A DNA stretch of 56,085 bases from Staphylococcus argensis (GTDB taxonomy: Bacteria > Bacillota > Bacilli > Staphylococcales > Staphylococcaceae), in contig NZ_PPPX01000016.1 of the NCBI RefSeq assembly GCF_002902305.1, positions 105,731 to 161,815 on the forward strand, read 5' to 3'. Positions 45,393-56,085 of the stretch are shown piece after piece (position 1 is the stretch's first letter; the number at the start of each line of letters is the position of its first letter). The position numbers and the translations under genes are program-made. The notes under the pieces were generated by a model that saw only the letters and a program-made list of their open reading frames with translations, had not been told where the DNA came from and ran no database searches.

Positions 45393-47129
45393 CTATTTAA
45401 TATTTTTATGGAAGTCTGTACCATCTTCAGTCTTCTCAACGATACCTGCACGGATAACGTAGTCACCGAAGTGCTCACCTTCCATTTTTTCTTTACCGTA
45501 ATCAATGAGTATAGGTCGAAGGCTGTCTAGAATTTCTTTTTCATTAATATTTTCTTTGAAGAGTTTGCTGAGTCGGTCTCCTTTAAAGCCACCACCAAGA
45601 TAAAGATTATATTTACCTGGTGCTTTACCTACTAAGCCAATTTCAGCTAATGCTGGTCTCGCACAACCGTTTGGACAACCTGTAATACGAATAGTGATTT
45701 CTTCTTCGTCGATATTAGCTTCATCTAGTAAGTCTTCCATTTTATCTAGTAAAGATGGAAGGTAACGCTCAGATTCAGCCATCGCTAAGCCACATGTTGG
45801 GAAAGCTACACATGACATCGCGTTACGTCTTAAACCAGAATAATGTTTACCGTCAGTTAAACCATATTTATCGATGATTTCTTGAATCGTATCTTTGTCT
45901 TCTGGCTTAACATCAGAAATCACTAAGTTCTGGTTCGGTGTGAGTCTGAAATAACCTTTATGTTTTTGCGCGATTTCTTTGATTGCAGTTTTTAACTTAT
46001 AATCTTCTGTATCTTTAACACGACCACTTAGGATAAATAGAGTATAGTGATACATTCCTTTACCTTCAACCCATCCAAGTCGATCACCGTTATCTTCAAA
46101 TTCGAAATCTCTTGGTTCTTCCATATTCCAACCAAGCCGCTCATTAATCATATCAACGACAGTGTCGACACCTAGACGGTCGATTGTATATTTAAAACGG
46201 GCTTGTTTACGATCTTCACGGTCACCATAATCACGTTGTACAGTGACAATCTTCTCACAAACATCGATAATCTCTTCTTTAGGTACGTAACCAACGAGCT
46301 TACCTATTTGAGGATACGTATGTTCTTCACCGTGAGTCATACCCATTCCACCGCCAATGAGCACGTTGAATCCGACGAGTTGGTCGTTCTCCACGATAGC
46401 GACGAGTCCAATATCTTGTGAGTACACATCAATATCATTAGAAGGTGGAACTGCGATACCAATTTTAAATTTACGAGGTAAATACGTCTTACCATAGATA
46501 GGCTCTGATTCTTCACTTTCATCTTTAGAATGTGCAACTTTCTCGCCATCTAACCAAATTTCGTGATAAGCACCTGTTTTAGGTGTCATATGGTTACTAA
46601 TATCATTTGCGAGTTGGTTCACTTCTTCATGAACATCAGACTGATTAGGATTAGAGTTACACATCACGTTACGATTGACGTCCCCACACGCCGCAATCGA
46701 ATCAAGACATGCTTTATTTAAGCCTTGCATTGAGTTTTTCAAATTATGCTTTAACACACCATGGAATTGGAATGTTTGTCTTGTTGTAAGTTTCAAAGTA
46801 CCGTTCGCATAGTTGTCAGCTATTTCATCCATCGCTAACCATTGATCTGTAGTAGCTGTGCCCCCTGGGAGACGAACACGAATCATAAACATATAAGCAG
46901 GTTCAAGCTTCTGTTTACGACGTTCGTCACGTAAATCACGATCATCTTGCTGGTAAGTACCATGGAATTTCGTGATCTGAGTATCATCTTTAGATATGGA
47001 ACCCGTTAAAGGATCATTCAGACCTTCTTCAATGGTTCCGCGTAGAAAGTTACTGTCATATTTAAGCTTTTCATTAGGGTGTAGAACTTCGAAGTTCTCT
47101 TCCCCTACTTCAGCTTTAGTCTTAACCAT
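45393..47129 (-). CDS. cysI: Sulfite reductase hemoprotein beta subunit
   Basis: 578 residues, full length for NADPH-sulfite reductase hemoprotein. Ligands of the coupled 4Fe-4S/siroheme centre are visible as CVAFPTC (about residue 439-445) and [10 protein letters not shown] (about 482-490). [15 protein letters not shown] and [11 protein letters not shown] are substrate/siroheme contacts. Six-electron reduction of sulfite to sulfide with CysJ. 17 bases after cysJ. Confidence 0.96.
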   Translation of the reverse strand: MVKTKAEVGEENFEVLHPNEKLKYDSNFLRGTIEEGLNDPLTGSISKDDTQITKFHGTYQQDDRDLRDERRKQKLEPAYMFMIRVRLPGGTATTDQWLAMDEIADNYANGTLKLTTRQTFQFHGVLKHNLKNSMQGLNKACLDSIAACGDVNRNVMCNSNPNQSDVHEEVNQLANDISNHMTPKTGAYHEIWLDGEKVAHSKDESEESEPIYGKTYLPRKFKIGIAVPPSNDIDVYSQDIGLVAIVENDQLVGFNVLIGGGMGMTHGEEHTYPQIGKLVGYVPKEEIIDVCEKIVTVQRDYGDREDRKQARFKYTIDRLGVDTVVDMINERLGWNMEEPRDFEFEDNGDRLGWVEGKGMYHYTLFILSGRVKDTEDYKLKTAIKEIAQKHKGYFRLTPNQNLVISDVKPEDKDTIQEIIDKYGLTDGKHYSGLRRNAMSCVAFPTCGLAMAESERYLPSLLDKMEDLLDEANIDEEEITIRITGCPNGCARPALAEIGLVGKAPGKYNLYLGGGFKGDRLSKLFKENINEKEILDSLRPILIDYGKEKMEGEHFGDYVIRAGIVEKTEDGTDFHKNIK

Positions 47130-47146
47130 GCAATCTATCCTTTCCT

Positions 47147-49006
47147 TTAGTATATGTCCCGTTGATATTTCTTATCGCGTTTGAGTTGTTTTAAGAATTC
47201 TTCAGGGTCATCTTCGGAAATCTGACGCTCTTGACTAATCACTTGTTTGATTGCTTCATGCACGTCTTTAGCCATGTATTTTTCGTCACCGCAGACGTAA
47301 ATCGCAGCCCCACGTTCTAACCATTCATTAAATAACTTCGCGTTCTCTTTAATCTTATGTTGCACGTATACTTTATCGTCAGTATCTCTTGAGAATGCGA
47401 CGTCCATACGTTCTAAATAACCGTCTTCAAGCCAAGATTGCCATTCAGTTTGATACAAGAAGTCTGTTCTAAAGTGCTGGTTACCAAAGAACAACCATGT
47501 ATTGCCTTCTAGTTCAAGCTCTTCTCTTTCTTGAAGATAGGATCTGAATGGTGCAACACCTGTACCTGGTCCAATCATGATTACTGGCGTCTCTTCATCT
47601 TTAGGGAACTTAAAGTTAGGATTATGTTTGAGATAAACCGGCACTGTATCACCTGGTTCTATGCGTTCAGCAAGTTGTATAGAACATACACCTGAACGAT
47701 CACGTCCGTGCGCTTGGTAACGAACCGCGCCAACAGTGATATGCACTTCATCTGGTGCAGCTTGATAACTACTAGCAATCGAATACTCACGTGGTGGTAA
47801 TTTACGTAACATACCGTATAGGTCATCTGGCTTAAGTCCTTCAGGTTTAAAGTCTTGAATTAAATCGATTAAATCTCGACCATCGATATAAGACTTAATC
47901 CAGTCGGAATCCGTTTCTTTCTTCGCAAGTTCATCGTTATTAAATAGTGTAGCTGCTTTCTGAACTAAAGGTTTAGTCAATCTTGTAATTTCGAAATGAC
48001 GTGTTAAAGCATCTTGTAACGTCATCTTATCTTCGTCTTCATTAATCACGATGTCTTGTTCTGGATCCCAATCTAACGTTTCAATGAGTTGCTTAACGAG
48101 TTCAGGGTCATTTTCAGGAAGGACGACTAAGCAATCACCTGGCTCATATTCTTCGTTGAAATCTTCTAACAATAATTCGATGTGTCTTGTTTCTTTCGCT
48201 GACCCGCGTCCATTTAGATTGATATTCTCTAATACTTCTGCATAGAAAGGATTAGCTTTAGAATGCTTTTGTTGCTTCTCAGATTGAATTGTTTCACTCA
48301 CGACTTCTTCAGCTTGAGCCGTGCTCCCCGTTTCTTCGTTTAGCGCGTCTATAACTTTCGCAATCCATTTCTCAGCATCTTCGTCGTAATCGACATCACA
48401 ATCAACACGCTCGTAAAGTCTTTCTGCGCCAAGCTCTTCAAGTTTCGCGTCGAAATCTTTACCAGTTTGACAGAAATGATCGTACGATTGATCTCCTAAC
48501 GCGAGTACAGAGAATCTCACGCCTTCAAGTTTCGGCGCTTTACGACCATGTAAGAATTCGTGAAGTTCTATCGCATTATCTGGTGGATCCCCTTCACCAT
48601 GTGTAGCGGTAACGATAAATAAATCTTCAACTTTTTTAATATTACGTGGCTTGATTTCATCCATGCCTTTAACTTCGATGGTATGACCTAAACCTTGTAG
48701 GCGTTCGCCAAACATTTCAGCTACCCCTTGCGCATTTCCTGTTTCAGAACCATAAAGCACTGTGATATCTCGCGCTTTCGGTTGAGCGACATTACTTTGC
48801 GCTGATCCTGAAGGAAGATTGGCGGCACTATCATTTGTTGTTACACTGTCCGACGCTTCACCAGTCGTTGATCCGCCTATATGTTGTGTTGCAGTAATGT
48901 ACCCGCTAAACCACAGTTTCTGTTCTGGTGTTAAAGAAGCGAGTAACTCATTGGCTTTCGCTGCTTGTTCTTCAGTTAACGGACTGTTCGTCACATTTAA
49001 GTTCAC
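47147..49006 (-). CDS. cysJ: Sulfite reductase flavoprotein alpha subunit
   Basis: 619 residues, GTG start with AAGAGGTG upstream. Flavodoxin-like FMN domain about 77-215 ([39 protein letters not shown]), FAD-binding domain ([21 protein letters not shown]) and NADPH domain ([31 protein letters not shown]). It passes electrons from NADPH to CysI. The 148-base gap to cysH contains a long hairpin. Confidence 0.95.
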   Translation of the reverse strand: MNLNVTNSPLTEEQAAKANELLASLTPEQKLWFSGYITATQHIGGSTTGEASDSVTTNDSAANLPSGSAQSNVAQPKARDITVLYGSETGNAQGVAEMFGERLQGLGHTIEVKGMDEIKPRNIKKVEDLFIVTATHGEGDPPDNAIELHEFLHGRKAPKLEGVRFSVLALGDQSYDHFCQTGKDFDAKLEELGAERLYERVDCDVDYDEDAEKWIAKVIDALNEETGSTAQAEEVVSETIQSEKQQKHSKANPFYAEVLENINLNGRGSAKETRHIELLLEDFNEEYEPGDCLVVLPENDPELVKQLIETLDWDPEQDIVINEDEDKMTLQDALTRHFEITRLTKPLVQKAATLFNNDELAKKETDSDWIKSYIDGRDLIDLIQDFKPEGLKPDDLYGMLRKLPPREYSIASSYQAAPDEVHITVGAVRYQAHGRDRSGVCSIQLAERIEPGDTVPVYLKHNPNFKFPKDEETPVIMIGPGTGVAPFRSYLQEREELELEGNTWLFFGNQHFRTDFLYQTEWQSWLEDGYLERMDVAFSRDTDDKVYVQHKIKENAKLFNEWLERGAAIYVCGDEKYMAKDVHEAIKQVISQERQISEDDPEEFLKQLKRDKKYQRDIY

Positions 49007-49071
49007 TCAATGACACCTCTTATCTGCTATTTGTAGTAAAATTATTACAATTCAAAATCGTAATCTATGTA

Positions 49072-49117
49072 GATAGGAATATTGCTTTCAATCTCTCAAA
49101 AGCAATATATTCCTATC
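49072..49117. other. Long hairpin between cysH and cysJ
   Basis: GATAGGAATATTGCTTT (49072-49088) pairs with AAAGCAATATaTTCCTATC (49099-49117) with one bulge. No U run follows, so it is more likely an mRNA processing or stability element inside the operon than a terminator. Confidence 0.55.
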
Positions 49118-49154
49118 GCTATACTAAGGATTATATTTAAAAAATTTTACCCAA

Positions 49155-49880
49155 TTAAGGTTTTGTTGTGTGTAAACCACATTCTGTCTTACCAAAGTTG
49201 GACCATCTACCTGCACGTGGGTCGTCAGAATTAAATACTTGAGACGTACAAGGTATGCAGCCAATACTTGGATAATGATGATCGTGTAACTTATTGTAAG
49301 GAAGATCTCTTGATTTAATATAATCCCATACTTCGTCTTCTTCCCAATAAATTAATGGACACACTTTGATAGATTTAAAACGTTCATCCTTATTCACAAA
49401 ATCAGTATTCGCACGTGTTGGAGATTGCGCACGACGTAAACCAGAAATCCATGCCACTGCGCCTGACAATTCTTCTTCGAGCGGTTTAATCTTACGGATA
49501 TAGCAACATTGGTTAGGATCTTTCTTCCATAATGCAGCACCGTATTCTTCAGATTGTTGTTCGAGTGTGAGTTCTGTTTTCTTCATCTTGATACGTAACT
49601 CTGGATATTTCTCTTGCACACGGTCGATTAAATCGTACGTTTCTTGAAAGTGTAAATCTGTATCTAGAAAGACGATTTGTGCATTAGGTTTCACTTTGTA
49701 AATTAAATCTATAAGCACCATGCTTTCGGCACCGAAACTGCATGAATAAACGATGTCATTACCGTAAGTGTCGTATGCCCATTTCAACACGTGGTATGCA
49801 CCTTTCGTTTCGTCATCTGGCTCGAAATCTTTGAACGGGTCAGATGTGAAGTTATCATAAGTAATTACTTCTTCACTCAT
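49155..49880 (-). CDS. cysH: Adenylylsulfate/phosphoadenylylsulfate reductase
   Basis: 241 residues. Catalytic Cys234 in KTECGLH. Cys125-Cys126 (QCCYIRK) and Cys208/Cys211 (GCIPCT) would hold a 4Fe-4S cluster, which marks the APS-reductase type that can use APS directly, as in Bacillus. SCSFGAESMVLIDLI and DTDLHFQETYDL are nucleotide and substrate motifs. Produces sulfite with thioredoxin. First gene of the operon; AGGGGG lies 12 bases before the ATG, somewhat far. Confidence 0.95.
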   Translation of the reverse strand: MSEEVITYDNFTSDPFKDFEPDDETKGAYHVLKWAYDTYGNDIVYSCSFGAESMVLIDLIYKVKPNAQIVFLDTDLHFQETYDLIDRVQEKYPELRIKMKKTELTLEQQSEEYGAALWKKDPNQCCYIRKIKPLEEELSGAVAWISGLRRAQSPTRANTDFVNKDERFKSIKVCPLIYWEEDEVWDYIKSRDLPYNKLHDHHYPSIGCIPCTSQVFNSDDPRAGRWSNFGKTECGLHTTKP

Positions 49881-49957
49881 ACTATAATGTTACCCCCTAA
49901 CATTACGAGACCTATTCCATACAACTATTATCAACTTTGTCGGAATTATATGTTAAT

Positions 49958-49986
49958 AAGGTAACTATTTTTTAATAGTAAGTCAA
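49958..49986 (-). promoter_or_regulatory. Promoter with palindrome in front of cysH
   Basis: Minus strand TTGACT (49981-49986), 17-base spacer, TACCTT (49958-49963). The spacer is filled by the palindrome ACTATTaaaaAATAGT (49964-49979), a good place for a repressor. CymR is the expected regulator of such genes in staphylococci, but I cannot match its consensus with certainty. Confidence 0.55.
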
Positions 49987-50108
49987 GCTTTTTTCTGAAT
50001 ATTACTAATAGATAACGTCTTTTTATTTTCTCTAATCATTGAATAACGCCGTTCAAATTATTTTGTAGAATTTTACACCTAAACGTTCACTTATTTCTTC
50101 TACTTAGT

Positions 50109-50143
50109 AAAAAAGTCTGCGAGTTAGACTACCCGCATACTTA
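50109..50143 (-). terminator. Terminator of the second DUF4064 gene
   Basis: Minus strand: AGTaTGCGgG pairs with CtCGCAgACT, followed by TTTTTT. Confidence 0.65.
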
Positions 50144-50161
50144 CCTAGTACATAATTCAGT

Positions 50162-50722
50162 TTAAAACTTGTAAGGTTGATCATCTTTTTCATTTTTCTT
50201 ATGGGATAAAGTCGAAGCACTTTTGCTTTCATCTTTATCTTGATTGTTAGGAGAAGTATGGTCTTCATTTATAGTGCTATTACCATGCTCAGTATGTGAT
50301 TCTTGAGCGTCGGCATACGACGGTTGAGTTTGTTCGTTATATAAATCGTTCTTTTCATCATTAACTATAACAAGTAATAAGATACCTGCTATAAGCCAAA
50401 GCGCTCCTGTAATAATAGTTGAACTTATTATGCTCAAGCCTCCAACGACAATAAGCATTATACCAGCTGGTTTGTCTTTCTTACCTATCCAAACTGTCGC
50501 AAGAATACTAATGATTAAACTTATAATAAAGAAGATAAAGCCAATAGCTAAAACGATATTAAAGCCCAATAAAGCTAAAGCATCTTCCTCGTCCATAAAA
50601 TTCACGCTAAACATTGAACCAACATTCATAAATATCCAAACCAGTATCAAAAGTATAAGGGCTAATATTTTCAGGCCATTTCCAATCCATGCTAGAGTTC
50701 TTACAGGTGTTCGATTCATCAT
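50162..50722 (-). CDS. DUF4064-family membrane protein, second copy
   Basis: 186 residues. Four membrane segments in the first 125 residues (about 10-30, 50-75, 88-105, 107-122) followed by a polar, Asn/Asp/Glu/Ser/Lys-rich tail. Same family and layout as 5769-6470, with the conserved N-terminal R-AWIGNGL stretch and central KPAGIMLIVVGGLSII. AAAGGAGG precedes two adjacent ATGs. Function unknown. Confidence 0.8.
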   Translation of the reverse strand: MMNRTPVRTLAWIGNGLKILALILLILVWIFMNVGSMFSVNFMDEEDALALLGFNIVLAIGFIFFIISLIISILATVWIGKKDKPAGIMLIVVGGLSIISSTIITGALWLIAGILLLVIVNDEKNDLYNEQTQPSYADAQESHTEHGNSTINEDHTSPNNQDKDESKSASTLSHKKNEKDDQPYKF

Positions 50723-50857
50723 ATTTCCTCCTTTACTCTATTATATTTAGCCTATAATAAAAAAATTAGTCTTTCAATATGACAAATAATTATTTTTGAA
50801 CTTTATTCTCAATTATAATTTACCTAAAAGCCATCCAACATGATTATTTCACTAAGA

Positions 50858-51712
50858 CTAGACCTGATGCGCTAATAGCAACGTATAAATCGTATCGAGA
50901 TAAGGTGTTTCGAGCTTATGTTCTCTAGCTTTTTCATAGATATAACCCTGAATGTAATCGACTTCGAGCGTCTTTCTATCCTTAATGTCGTAGTACATAC
51001 TTGTGCCCATTTCATCAGGATAGCCGTCGTAAATATTCATAATGTCATCAATGAGCGTTGTTTCAAATTGAATTCCTTCTGCCTGTGCAACTCGAAGACC
51101 GTCGTTAATTAAATGTCTAACTAATTCACGCATCCCGTCTACCTTTAACACGCGCGCGGTATCGTTGCCTAAAGCAGTTACTGAATTGATACCTAGATTT
51201 ACTAATAATTTATACCAAATTGTCGATTCAATATTGTTTTCAAGTTCTATGTGTAATCCACTATCATCGAGTTCCTGTTTTAACTGTTGAGTACGCGCAT
51301 CCCTTTGTAAATGCAGGATTTCATCTCGATAGTGTGTGACTGTGTTACCATCTTTCTGTCCACTGATATATACTACCGCTTGATAGACATGCTTGATTGG
51401 CAAACGATTCAGGTCTCGATAACCGTTCTGAGCTAAGATGACGATACTATTTTCGCCAATGAGTCGCTCAAGATCGTGCATTACAGCATTTAGTTGATGC
51501 GCTTTTACTGCAATGAACAGCACATCAAAGGAAGTCTCTGCTTTCTTAATATCTGTTACTCCAAGTGTAGTACATGACTGACTATTCCCTGGATCATATT
51601 CCATCCTTTTATCTGAACGGCCAAGTAACTGAACGTCCTTACTAGCCTGTGCAAGCTCATACGCAATCGTCGTCCCTACCGCACCTGGACCTACCACTCC
51701 ATATCGAGTCAT
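50858..51712 (-). CDS. panE: 2-dehydropantoate 2-reductase
   Basis: 284 residues. NADPH-dependent reduction of ketopantoate to pantoate. N-terminal fold YGVVGPGAVGTTIAYELAQ, FIAVKAHQL, ILAQNGY and the catalytic lysine region ESTIWYKLLVNLGINSVTAL with the C-terminal MYYDIKDRKTLEVDYIQG. Divergent from panB-panC, which supply its substrate and use its product. Confidence 0.92.
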   Translation of the reverse strand: MTRYGVVGPGAVGTTIAYELAQASKDVQLLGRSDKRMEYDPGNSQSCTTLGVTDIKKAETSFDVLFIAVKAHQLNAVMHDLERLIGENSIVILAQNGYRDLNRLPIKHVYQAVVYISGQKDGNTVTHYRDEILHLQRDARTQQLKQELDDSGLHIELENNIESTIWYKLLVNLGINSVTALGNDTARVLKVDGMRELVRHLINDGLRVAQAEGIQFETTLIDDIMNIYDGYPDEMGTSMYYDIKDRKTLEVDYIQGYIYEKAREHKLETPYLDTIYTLLLAHQV

Positions 51713-51740
51713 CTCAACTTTCCTTTCCTCATAAAATTAC

Positions 51741-51761
51741 CTATACTAATGATAAGTATAG
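51741..51761. promoter_or_regulatory. Inverted repeat in the panE/panB intergenic region
   Basis: CTATACT (51741-51747) and AGTATAG (51755-51761), 7 bases apart, between the divergent starts and 12 bases before the panB RBS. Candidate shared operator or part of the panB promoter. Confidence 0.4.
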
Positions 51762-51782
51762 CAAATATGGGGAGGGCTTAAA

Positions 51783-53436
<1,654 letters not shown>

Positions 53437-53443
53437 AGCTATA

Positions 53444-53481
53444 GGCAGGGTTCCACGCTTCGGAATTCTGCCGAAATTTTT
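53444..53481 (+). terminator. Terminator of panBC
   Basis: GGCAGGGTTCC pairs with GGAATTCTGCC (one mismatch) around ACGCTTC, followed by a T run. Confidence 0.75.
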
Positions 53482-53550
53482 ACTTTCTTTATGTATCACT
53501 TTGTAACCCTTTTTAGTATTTCTCACTGTCCTTAGTTTAGCCATTTTAAA

Positions 53551-53591
53551 AATATAAAAACTGCCAGCAAGCCTTAAAGACCTGCTGACAG
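53551..53591 (-). terminator. Terminator of the Ig-like surface protein gene
   Basis: Minus strand: CTGTCAGCA (53583-53591) pairs with TGCTGGCAG (53561-53569), followed by TTTTTATATT. Confidence 0.8.
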
Positions 53592-53631
53592 CTATAGAAA
53601 TTCAAGTAAGATATTTAATTATTGCTCAAGC

Positions 53632-56085
53632 TTATTCTTCATCTTTTTTATCTTTACGACGTCTACCGAATAAGAAGATTGCGCCAAGTGCTGCGAATAA
53701 TGTACCAAAGATTGTACCTTTGTTAGATTCGCTGTTACCTGTATCTGGTAAATCAGCTGTATCTTGGTTGTCGCCTTGAGCTACGTGGTTATCTCCTACA
53801 ACTGTTGATGTTGTATTTGAAGTATGACCATTTGCATCTTGTTCGACCACTTGTACAGTGTCACCGTTATTAAAATGCGTATTTGCTGGTACATTGATAT
53901 TCCAAGTTCCATCATTATTCACTGTTGTCGTAGCAGTTGAACCATCTGGGAATGTCGCGATAATTGTATTTCCTGGTGTCGCGTTCTGACCAGAAATACC
54001 GTGATCATGTTGACCTATTGGATTCACTGCAGGTGCTGTTGGTTGATTATGATTCATTGAATTAGATCCAGCGTTGTTATGATGTGCAGGTTGATCAGTG
54101 TTGTTACCTGCTGAATGACTGCCGTTGTTATCACCATTATTATTGTTGCCACCATTGTGAGTAGATGGATCTGTAGGTTCCTCTCCTGAGCCATTGTGAC
54201 CTGGATCTACAGGTTGGTCACCTGAGCCATTATTGCCTGGATCTACATTGTTACCTTCTTGAACTGTTACTTCAGCTGAATCTGATGTGTTACCGTCTTT
54301 GTCTGTTGCAGTAACATTTACTGAATCACCTGGTTTCAAGTTCACATTACTTGGAACATCAATAATGTAGTTTCCTTGATCGTCTGCAGTACCAGTAGCT
54401 GTTGTACCATCAGGGAATGTCACAGTCACTGTTGAGCCCGGTTCGGCTGTACCAGAAACTTGTGTATCGCCAGCATGAATATCGTTAATAGATGGTGTGG
54501 TTGGCGCTGTTGTATCTGCCACCGTTACAGATGTTGGATTAGAAGTGTTGCCATCTTTATCTGTCGCAGTCACTGATACTGTTTCGCCACCGTTAAGTTT
54601 AACGTTATCTGGAATTTCAATTGTGTAATTACCATTATCATCGGCTGTGCCTGTAGCTGTTGTGCCATCTGGGAACGTCACTGTTACTGTTGAACCTGGT
54701 TCTGCTTGGCCTGTGATTGCTTTATCTGTGCTGTTCACTCCATTAACCGTAGGCTCAGTAGGTGCTGTTGTATCAGTTACAGTCGTTGTAGCTGCATTTG
54801 AAGTGTTACCTGCTTTATCTGTTGCAGTAACTTCAAGTTCTTCGCCACCAGTAAGCTTCTTAGGTAATTCGATAGTGTAATTACCATTGTCGTCTGCTGT
54901 ACCTGTAACTTTTGTACCATCAGGTAACGTTACCGTCACTGTTGAACCTGGTTCTGCTGTACCAGATACTGAATTATCGCTACTAGTTACATCATTAATT
55001 GTTGGTGTGTCAGGCGCTGTTGTATCTTTAACAGTTTGTTTAGTTTCTCCTGATACGTTGCCGTCTTTGTCAGTAGCTGTAATTGTTACTTCTTCGCCAC
55101 CTTGGAGGTCTTTAGGTAATTCGATGCTGTAATTACCGTCATTGTCAGCTGTTCCTTTGATTGGATCGTGACCTGGAATGTTTACAGTAATCGTTGAGCC
55201 TGGTTCTGCCTTACCTTTAACTGACGGACTTTCGCTTGTAATCTCATCAGCTGTTGGCGCATTTGGTGCTGTTTTATCTGCTACAGTTGTTGTTGCTTTG
55301 TCTGAAGTGTTGCCTGCTTTGTCTGTCGCAGTTACTTCAAGTTCTTCGCCGCCTTGTAAGTCGACATCGTCAGGAATTTTAACAGTGTAGTTTCCGTCGT
55401 CGTCAGCTGTTCCTGTTGAAGTTGTACCATCAGGGAATGTCACTGTGACTGTTGAACCTGGTTCCGCTGTTCCTGTAATTTCTTTATCTGTACTGTTTAC
55501 ACCTCTAACTGATGGTTTGTCTGGCGCTGTTGCGTCAGTTACTGTTTTCTTAGTTTCTCCAGAAACGTTGCCGTCTTTATCTTTCGCTGTAACTGTAATT
55601 TCTTCGCCACCTTGGAGGTCTTTAGGTAATTCGATGCTGTAATTACCGTCATTGTCAGCTGTTCCTTTGATTGGATCATGTCCTGGGATGTTTACAGTAA
55701 CCTCAGAGCCTGGCTCTGCTTTACCTTTGATAGCGTTATCTTCACTTGTAATGTCATCTGCAGTTGGTGCATCTGGTGCTGTCTTATCTGCCACTGTTGT
55801 TGTTGCTTTATCAGATGTGTTGCCTGCTTTGTCTGGCGCAGTTACTTCAAGCTCTTCGCCACCTTTAAGATTAACGCTATCAGGAATTTCGACAGTGTAA
55901 TTACCATTGTTATCCGCTGTTCCTGTTGATGTTGTGCCGTCTGGGAACTTAACTGTTACTTCGGAACCTGGTTCCGCCGTACCTGTAACCTCTTTATCAG
56001 TGCTATTTACGCCTTTAACCGACGGTTTCTCTGGTGCTGTCGCGTCAGTTACTGTTTTCTTAGTTTCTCCAGAAACATTGCCATC
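53632..56085 (-). CDS. LPXTG surface protein of bacterial Ig-like (Big_6-type) modules; N-terminus outside window
   Basis: 817 codons, open to the right edge, so the signal peptide and N-terminal domains are not visible; the apparent internal GTG start at 55794 is just a valine in a repeat. Seven tandem modules of 80-86 residues each contain AEPGS-VTV, GTADD-GNY and GG(E/D)--(S/E)VTATDK-GN. Two types alternate in the N-terminal part: type A with TFPDGTT and type B with [11 protein letters not shown] Asn/Gly/His-rich spacer ([15 protein letters not shown]) precedes a degenerate eighth module. The C-terminus is a sortase signal: LPDTG, hydrophobic segment, [10 protein letters not shown]. Probably a long fibrillar stalk holding an adhesive or biofilm domain off the wall, as in Bap/Big-type proteins. 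Confidence 0.92.
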   Translation of the reverse strand, partial: DGNVSGETKKTVTDATAPEKPSVKGVNSTDKEVTGTAEPGSEVTVKFPDGTTSTGTADNNGNYTVEIPDSVNLKGGEELEVTAPDKAGNTSDKATTTVADKTAPDAPTADDITSEDNAIKGKAEPGSEVTVNIPGHDPIKGTADNDGNYSIELPKDLQGGEEITVTAKDKDGNVSGETKKTVTDATAPDKPSVRGVNSTDKEITGTAEPGSTVTVTFPDGTTSTGTADDDGNYTVKIPDDVDLQGGEELEVTATDKAGNTSDKATTTVADKTAPNAPTADEITSESPSVKGKAEPGSTITVNIPGHDPIKGTADNDGNYSIELPKDLQGGEEVTITATDKDGNVSGETKQTVKDTTAPDTPTINDVTSSDNSVSGTAEPGSTVTVTLPDGTKVTGTADDNGNYTIELPKKLTGGEELEVTATDKAGNTSNAATTTVTDTTAPTEPTVNGVNSTDKAITGQAEPGSTVTVTFPDGTTATGTADDNGNYTIEIPDNVKLNGGETVSVTATDKDGNTSNPTSVTVADTTAPTTPSINDIHAGDTQVSGTAEPGSTVTVTFPDGTTATGTADDQGNYIIDVPSNVNLKPGDSVNVTATDKDGNTSDSAEVTVQEGNNVDPGNNGSGDQPVDPGHNGSGEEPTDPSTHNGGNNNNGDNNGSHSAGNNTDQPAHHNNAGSNSMNHNQPTAPAVNPIGQHDHGISGQNATPGNTIIATFPDGSTATTTVNNDGTWNINVPANTHFNNGDTVQVVEQDANGHTSNTTSTVVGDNHVAQGDNQDTADLPDTGNSESNKGTIFGTLFAALGAIFLFGRRRKDKKDEE
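55091..55677 (-). repeat. 510-bp tandem duplication inside the surface protein gene
   Basis: The 77 bases at 55091-55167 are identical to 55601-55677. The offset of 510 bp equals 170 codons, one type A plus one type B module. It points to recent duplication of the A-B pair. Confidence 0.85.

Noticed and set aside
54647..55929. Several Val/Ser/Pro-rich plus-strand frames
   Set aside because: They are antisense shadows of the Ig-like repeats, without RBS and repeating with the same period.

Overview
The window looks like a chromosomal segment of a coagulase-negative-type Staphylococcus. The evidence is low GC content, strong AGGAGG-type ribosome binding sites, YSIRK-type signal peptides, an LPDTG sortase anchor, a lysostaphin-like hydrolase with an SH3_5 targeting domain (pentaglycine cross-bridges), and close staphylococcal-style PanE/PanB/PanC, MsrA and CysHJI proteins. 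The lysostaphin-type enzyme, sulfate cluster and thiazole operon would suit a simulans/carnosus-like lineage, but the species cannot be fixed from sequence reading alone. I see no rRNA, tRNA, CRISPR array, insertion sequence or phage gene.

Layout. Bases 1-5220 (minus) hold the N-terminal 1740 codons of a giant cell-wall protein: YSIRK signal, low-complexity stalk, L-type lectin domain, nine Rib/YPDG-type repeats, about 240 residues of Ser-Asp repeat, then a further Rib-type repeat running off the edge. Bases 5.7-13.4 kb are an accessory stretch of small genes: a DUF4064 membrane protein, msrA, two paralogous 87-88 aa proteins of unknown function whose last codons are built into their own terminators, an MFS transporter broken by one stop codon, a YozE-like protein, a helix-turn-helix regulator and two tandem lipoproteins. 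Bases 13.5-17.3 kb carry the lysostaphin-like M23 endopeptidase and a DUF1722/FtsX-permease/ATPase operon. Bases 17.4-25 kb carry a PPOX-family protein, the formamidase operon fmdA-fmdB with an unusual array of TAGGCA motifs upstream, a UDP-glycosyltransferase, a second nonsense-mutated small gene, mgtC and a membrane-anchored GltB2-like protein.

Bases 25.2-31.1 kb hold a four-gene catabolic operon (YfcC-type transporter, AstE/aspartoacylase-like deacylase, RpiR regulator, CPG2-like M20 peptidase) controlled by a near-perfect cre site and a 13-bp inverted repeat, and a divergent ArgE-like M20 deacylase. Bases 31.4-35.3 kb are a TPP-riboswitch-controlled thiazole operon tenI-thiO-thiS-thiG-thiF. 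After a solitary xylulokinase, trhO, and a pcp/DUF979/DUF969 operon, bases 41-50 kb hold the complete assimilatory sulfate pathway cysH-cysJ-cysI-cobA-sirC-TSUP-sat-cysC plus a small membrane protein: sulfate to APS (Sat), optional PAPS (CysC), sulfite (CysH), sulfide (CysJI), with CobA and SirC making the siroheme that CysI needs.

Bases 50-53.5 kb hold a second DUF4064 protein, panE and the divergent panB-panC pair, with no panD attached. Bases 53.6-56.1 kb are the C-terminal 817 codons of a second LPXTG surface protein made of alternating bacterial Ig-like modules, running off the right edge.

The main points for a second look are the lysostaphin-like enzyme, the twin small genes with stop codons inside terminators and hairpin leaders, the TAGGCA array upstream of fmdA, the deacylase/peptidase operon, the internal SD segment of the lectin adhesin, and two single-codon nonsense pseudogenes.
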